Source: Massilia sp. METH4 (lineage in GTDB: Bacteria > Pseudomonadota > Gammaproteobacteria > Burkholderiales > Burkholderiaceae_D). Taken from it: 64,000 nt of DNA. A program made the translations under genes and the position numbers. The notes below the pieces were generated by a model that saw nothing but the letters and a program-made list of their open reading frames with translations, was not told the DNA's origin and made no database searches. This document shows positions 61,298 to 64,000 of this stretch, piece by piece. The stretch is taken from NCBI RefSeq assembly GCF_037094685.1, contig NZ_CP146614.1, forward strand, positions 6,200,001 through 6,264,000. The letters are read 5' to 3'. Position 1 is the stretch's first letter, and the number at the start of each line of letters is the position of its first letter.

Positions 61298-62668
61298 ATG
61301 ACCATCATTAATAACGCATTGTCCGGCGCTGTCGCCGCCCAGGCCGCGCTCAACGCGGCCAGCCAGAACGTGGCCAACCTGCAAACCAAGGGCTATACGC
61401 GCCAGGGCGTGCTGCTGGCCGCCGTCGCGCCCGGCATCGGCACGAAGCAGGCCGGCAATGGCGTGGAAGTCGCCGGGCTGCTGCGCATCTCGGACTCGTA
61501 CAAGACGCAGCAGCTGTGGCGCGCCAACTCCGAGCTGGGCCGGTACTCGACGCAGCAACCCTACCTGACCCAGCTGGAGCAGGTGATGGGCGACAGCAAG
61601 TCGAGCCTGTCGTACAGCGTCGACAAATTCTTCCAGGCGCTGAACGCGGTCGGCGAAGAACCCACGTCGGCCCCGCTGCGCGGCCAGGTGGTGGCCCAGG
61701 CCGGCGCGCTGGCGGAAAGCTTCAACAGCATCTACCAGGTCACGCGCAACCAGCAGCTTTCCGTGCAGCAGCAGCGCGAGGCGATCCTGCCGAAGTTCAG
61801 CACGCTGACGGCGAACATCGCCTCGCTGAACCAGCGCATCACGGCCGCCGGCGCCACCGGCACCAACGTATCCGCCCTGATCGACGAGCGCGACCAGGCC
61901 ATCGACAGCCTGGCCGACCTGGCCGCGATCGAGGTGCTGGAACAGCCCGATGGCAGCCGCGCGGTATCGCTCAAGTCCGGCCAGCCGCTGGTGGTGGGCA
62001 ACCAGGCCGCCACGCTCGGCATCGACACCACGAGCGGTACGCCGAAGATGCAGGTGACGTTCGCCCGTTCCGTGTACGGCGTGGATGACGCGGCAATCGG
62101 CGGCCAGCTGGGCGGCCTGGGCGCCTTCGAAAAGAACATCCTGAAACCGCTGCAGGACTCGATCGTCTCGATGGCCGACCAGCTGGCCACGAAGATCAAT
62201 ACGCAGCTGGCCGCCGGCAAGGACGGCGCCGGCAATGCCGGCAAGCCGATGTTCGACATCAGCAGTACCGGCGCCACCGGCATCCTGTCCCTCGCGGCCG
62301 GCTATACCGCCGACGACCTGGCCCTGTCTTCCGACGGCACGCCGGGCGACTCCGGCAACCTGCAACTGCTGGTCGATATCAAGAACCAGACCATCACCCT
62401 GCCCTCCGTGGGCTCCGTGATCATCGGCGATGCCGACACGCAGATGGTCGGCAAGCTGGGCATCGACAGCCAGCAAAACAAGTCGCTGCTGAACACGGCG
62501 ACGACGATCCGCCGCCAGGCGGAAGACGACTGGGCGGCAACGTCCGGCGTCAACCGCGACGAGGAAGCCATGAACCTCGTCGAGTTCCAGAACATGTACC
62601 AGGCCAACATGAAGGTCGTGGCGGTCGCGAACAGCCTGTTCGACGCAACCCTGTCGATGTTCGGCTAA
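61298..62668 (+). CDS. flgK: Hook-associated protein 1 FlgK
   Basis: 456 aa. N-terminal NNALSGAVAAQAALNAASQN, VANLQTKGYTRQGVLLAAVA. A coiled-coil D1 (YSVDKFFQALNAVGEEPTSA). C-terminal VNRDEEAMNLVEFQNMYQAN, VVAVANSLFDATLSMFG. Joins hook and filament. Exported with FlgN help. Confidence 0.95.
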   Translation: MTIINNALSGAVAAQAALNAASQNVANLQTKGYTRQGVLLAAVAPGIGTKQAGNGVEVAGLLRISDSYKTQQLWRANSELGRYSTQQPYLTQLEQVMGDSKSSLSYSVDKFFQALNAVGEEPTSAPLRGQVVAQAGALAESFNSIYQVTRNQQLSVQQQREAILPKFSTLTANIASLNQRITAAGATGTNVSALIDERDQAIDSLADLAAIEVLEQPDGSRAVSLKSGQPLVVGNQAATLGIDTTSGTPKMQVTFARSVYGVDDAAIGGQLGGLGAFEKNILKPLQDSIVSMADQLATKINTQLAAGKDGAGNAGKPMFDISSTGATGILSLAAGYTADDLALSSDGTPGDSGNLQLLVDIKNQTITLPSVGSVIIGDADTQMVGKLGIDSQQNKSLLNTATTIRRQAEDDWAATSGVNRDEEAMNLVEFQNMYQANMKVVAVANSLFDATLSMFG

Positions 62669-62678
62669 GGAGTAAGCA

Positions 62679-63575
62679 ATGCGTATCGCCAGCACCCAGT
62701 TCCACGCCACGCTGACCCGCTCGCTCGAGCTGAACCAGACGTCGGTATCCCGCCTGACCCAGCAGATGGCGTCCGGCGACCGTGTCATGCTGCCGTCCGA
62801 CGATCCCATCGCCACGGTGCGCATGTCGCGCCTGATGCGCGAAGAGTCGATCATCGGGCAGTACCGCGAAAACATCGACGCGGTGAAGATCCGCCTGTCG
62901 AAGAACGAAGGCTACCTGTCCGGCATGATCGGCGACCTGACCGAAGTCCACGACATCATGGTGTGGGCGGCCGACGCCAGCAATACGCCGGACGACCTGA
63001 AGGCGATGGTCGACAGCCTGGTGGCGCTGCGCGACAGCATTGCCTACACGGCGAACACGCGCGACCAGGAAGGCAAATACCTGTTCTCCGGCACGCTGAC
63101 CAATACGGCGCCGATCACGGTGACCGGCACCACGTACGCCTACGCCGGCAATGCTGGCGAGCAAAAGGTGGTGGTCGGCAATGGCATCACGCAAACGGTC
63201 AACGTCAATGTCGGCGGGCTGGAAGGGCTGCTGAACAAGATGAACCAGGCCATCGACGCGCTGCGCACCACGACCACCACGTCGTCCGACCCGGCACTGC
63301 GCACACTGATCGGCGAGACGATGACGATGGTCAGCAGCACGCAGGACCAGCTGGCCGGCAAGGTGGCCAAGCTGGGCGGCGCGCAGAACGTGCTCGCCAC
63401 GCTCGACGATAACCATGCCAACGTGAGCCTGTCGAACAAGACGGCGCTGACCGAGCTGGGGCAGCTCGATTACGGTGTCGCAGCCACGGAACTATCCGGC
63501 TACAATATGGCCCTGCAGGCGACGTATCAGTCGTATTCCAAGATCAGCAATCTTTCTCTTTTCAACGTCCTGTAA
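62679..63575 (+). CDS. flgL: Hook-associated protein 3 FlgL
   Basis: 298 aa. Flagellin-like ends: RIASTQFHATLTRSLELNQT, RLTQQMASGDRVMLPSDDPI; C-terminal AATELSGYNMALQATYQSYS. Second junction protein, 10 bp after flgK. AAGGAG precedes ATG. Confidence 0.94.
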   Translation: MRIASTQFHATLTRSLELNQTSVSRLTQQMASGDRVMLPSDDPIATVRMSRLMREESIIGQYRENIDAVKIRLSKNEGYLSGMIGDLTEVHDIMVWAADASNTPDDLKAMVDSLVALRDSIAYTANTRDQEGKYLFSGTLTNTAPITVTGTTYAYAGNAGEQKVVVGNGITQTVNVNVGGLEGLLNKMNQAIDALRTTTTTSSDPALRTLIGETMTMVSSTQDQLAGKVAKLGGAQNVLATLDDNHANVSLSNKTALTELGQLDYGVAATELSGYNMALQATYQSYSKISNLSLFNVL

Positions 63576-63612
63576 TCCCTTAGTTCAACCGACCAAGTCT
63601 TAACACATCGCA

Positions 63613-64000
63613 ATGCAAATCATACAGCGCTCCAGCACTGCCGGAATCAGCAAGGATACGTCGGGTTCGACGACCGGGCTGGACCAGGCCGGCCTGGCAG
63701 GCGCTGCCCAGGGAAAAACGTCGGCCAACGGGCCGGCGCCGGGGGCGCCGGCCGCGCCCCCCACCCAGGCCGCGCCCGTGCGGCGCGGGCTGAGCAACTG
63801 GGACCAGCCCCTGCAGAACGATATCTCCAGCGCCCAGCAGGCGGTGGATTTCCTTGAACAAACGGCAGCACAGCTGCGCTCGCTGAAGACGGACCTTGCC
63901 GCCAAGCTCGCTTCGCGCCAGATGCGCGACGGCCAGCTCGAACAGCAGGTGCGCCAGTTTGCGGACACGTGGCGCAACCGCCGCGAAGTATCCGGCGGCT
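63613..64000 (+). CDS. Unrecognised protein downstream of flgL (partial)
   Basis: Open from ATG at 63613 to the window end (129 codons seen). Starts MQIIQRSSTAGISKDTSGST. A Pro/Ala/Gly-rich linker spans ~35-60, followed by an amphipathic coiled-coil-like helix (SSAQQAVDFLEQTAAQLRSL). High-GC and in the same direction as flgKL, so probably a flagellar accessory gene of the same unit. No family recognised. Confidence 0.6.
   Translation, partial: MQIIQRSSTAGISKDTSGSTTGLDQAGLAGAAQGKTSANGPAPGAPAAPPTQAAPVRRGLSNWDQPLQNDISSAQQAVDFLEQTAAQLRSLKTDLAAKLASRQMRDGQLEQQVRQFADTWRNRREVSGG

Overview
The window is high-GC bacterial DNA with the gene content and style of the Oxalobacteraceae (Betaproteobacteria, Massilia/Duganella/Pseudoduganella-like). 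The clues are a PEP-CTERM protein, abundant GGTGTC..GACACC-type palindromic repeats, GST/LysR and CoA-transferase housekeeping neighbours, and dense operons with ATGA start/stop overlaps. The organism assignment is inference; there is no rRNA in the window.

Layout. (1) 1-5481: the end of dctA, a GST with a divergent LysR regulator, the scoAB CoA-transferase, a PAS-LuxR regulator, and a RidA protein with a divergent LysR regulator whose -10 box sits inside an inverted repeat. (2) 5482-6757: an AT-richer accessory patch with gene relics, a small membrane protein and a 161-bp MITE flanked by CTAG duplications that interrupts a reading frame. (3) 6758-9384: an SDR oxidoreductase and ETF-ubiquinone oxidoreductase. 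(4) 9518-24139: a same-strand island bounded by two large TPR/O-GlcNAc-transferase-like (GT41) proteins. Between them lie a DegT aminotransferase, a NeuD-like hexapeptide acyltransferase, an acyl-adenylating ligase, a Gfo/Idh dehydrogenase, an acyl carrier protein, three methyltransferases and a fatty-acid-desaturase-like enzyme. (5) 24243-29402: five tandem, nearly identical flagellin genes, each with its own promoter, leader hairpin and terminator. (6) 29497-63575: a nearly complete flagellar locus. It runs flhA-flhB-fliR-Q-P-N-M leftwards, divergent from fliE-F-G-H-I-J, then fliD-S-T-K-L-fliA-motA-motB-flgM-flgN and a muramidase. After a short unrelated insert (HxlR regulator, SnoaL-like protein, PEP-CTERM protein) come flgA and flgB-C-D-E-F-G-H-I-J-K-L. 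The last gene runs off the window.

How the parts fit. The flagellar order (flhAB-fliRQPNM | fliEFGHIJ, no fliO, sigma-28 and stators inside the cluster, fliD-S-T-K-L-A-motAB in a row) matches lateral-type (Laf/Flag-2) systems rather than the classical enterobacterial arrangement. FliM, FliG and FlhB show divergent key motifs. All five flagellins and flgK share a promoter-like motif, TAAT-N14/15-GTCGCCTT, at the spacing of a FliA promoter. The most parsimonious reading is that the enzymes immediately upstream build an unusual amino-, acyl- and methyl-bearing sugar, and that the GT41-type proteins attach it to Ser/Thr of the flagellins. The acyl-loading module (ligase + ACP + hexapeptide transferase + desaturase) next to OGT-type transferases is the most novel part of the window. 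The function of the island is inference from content and position.
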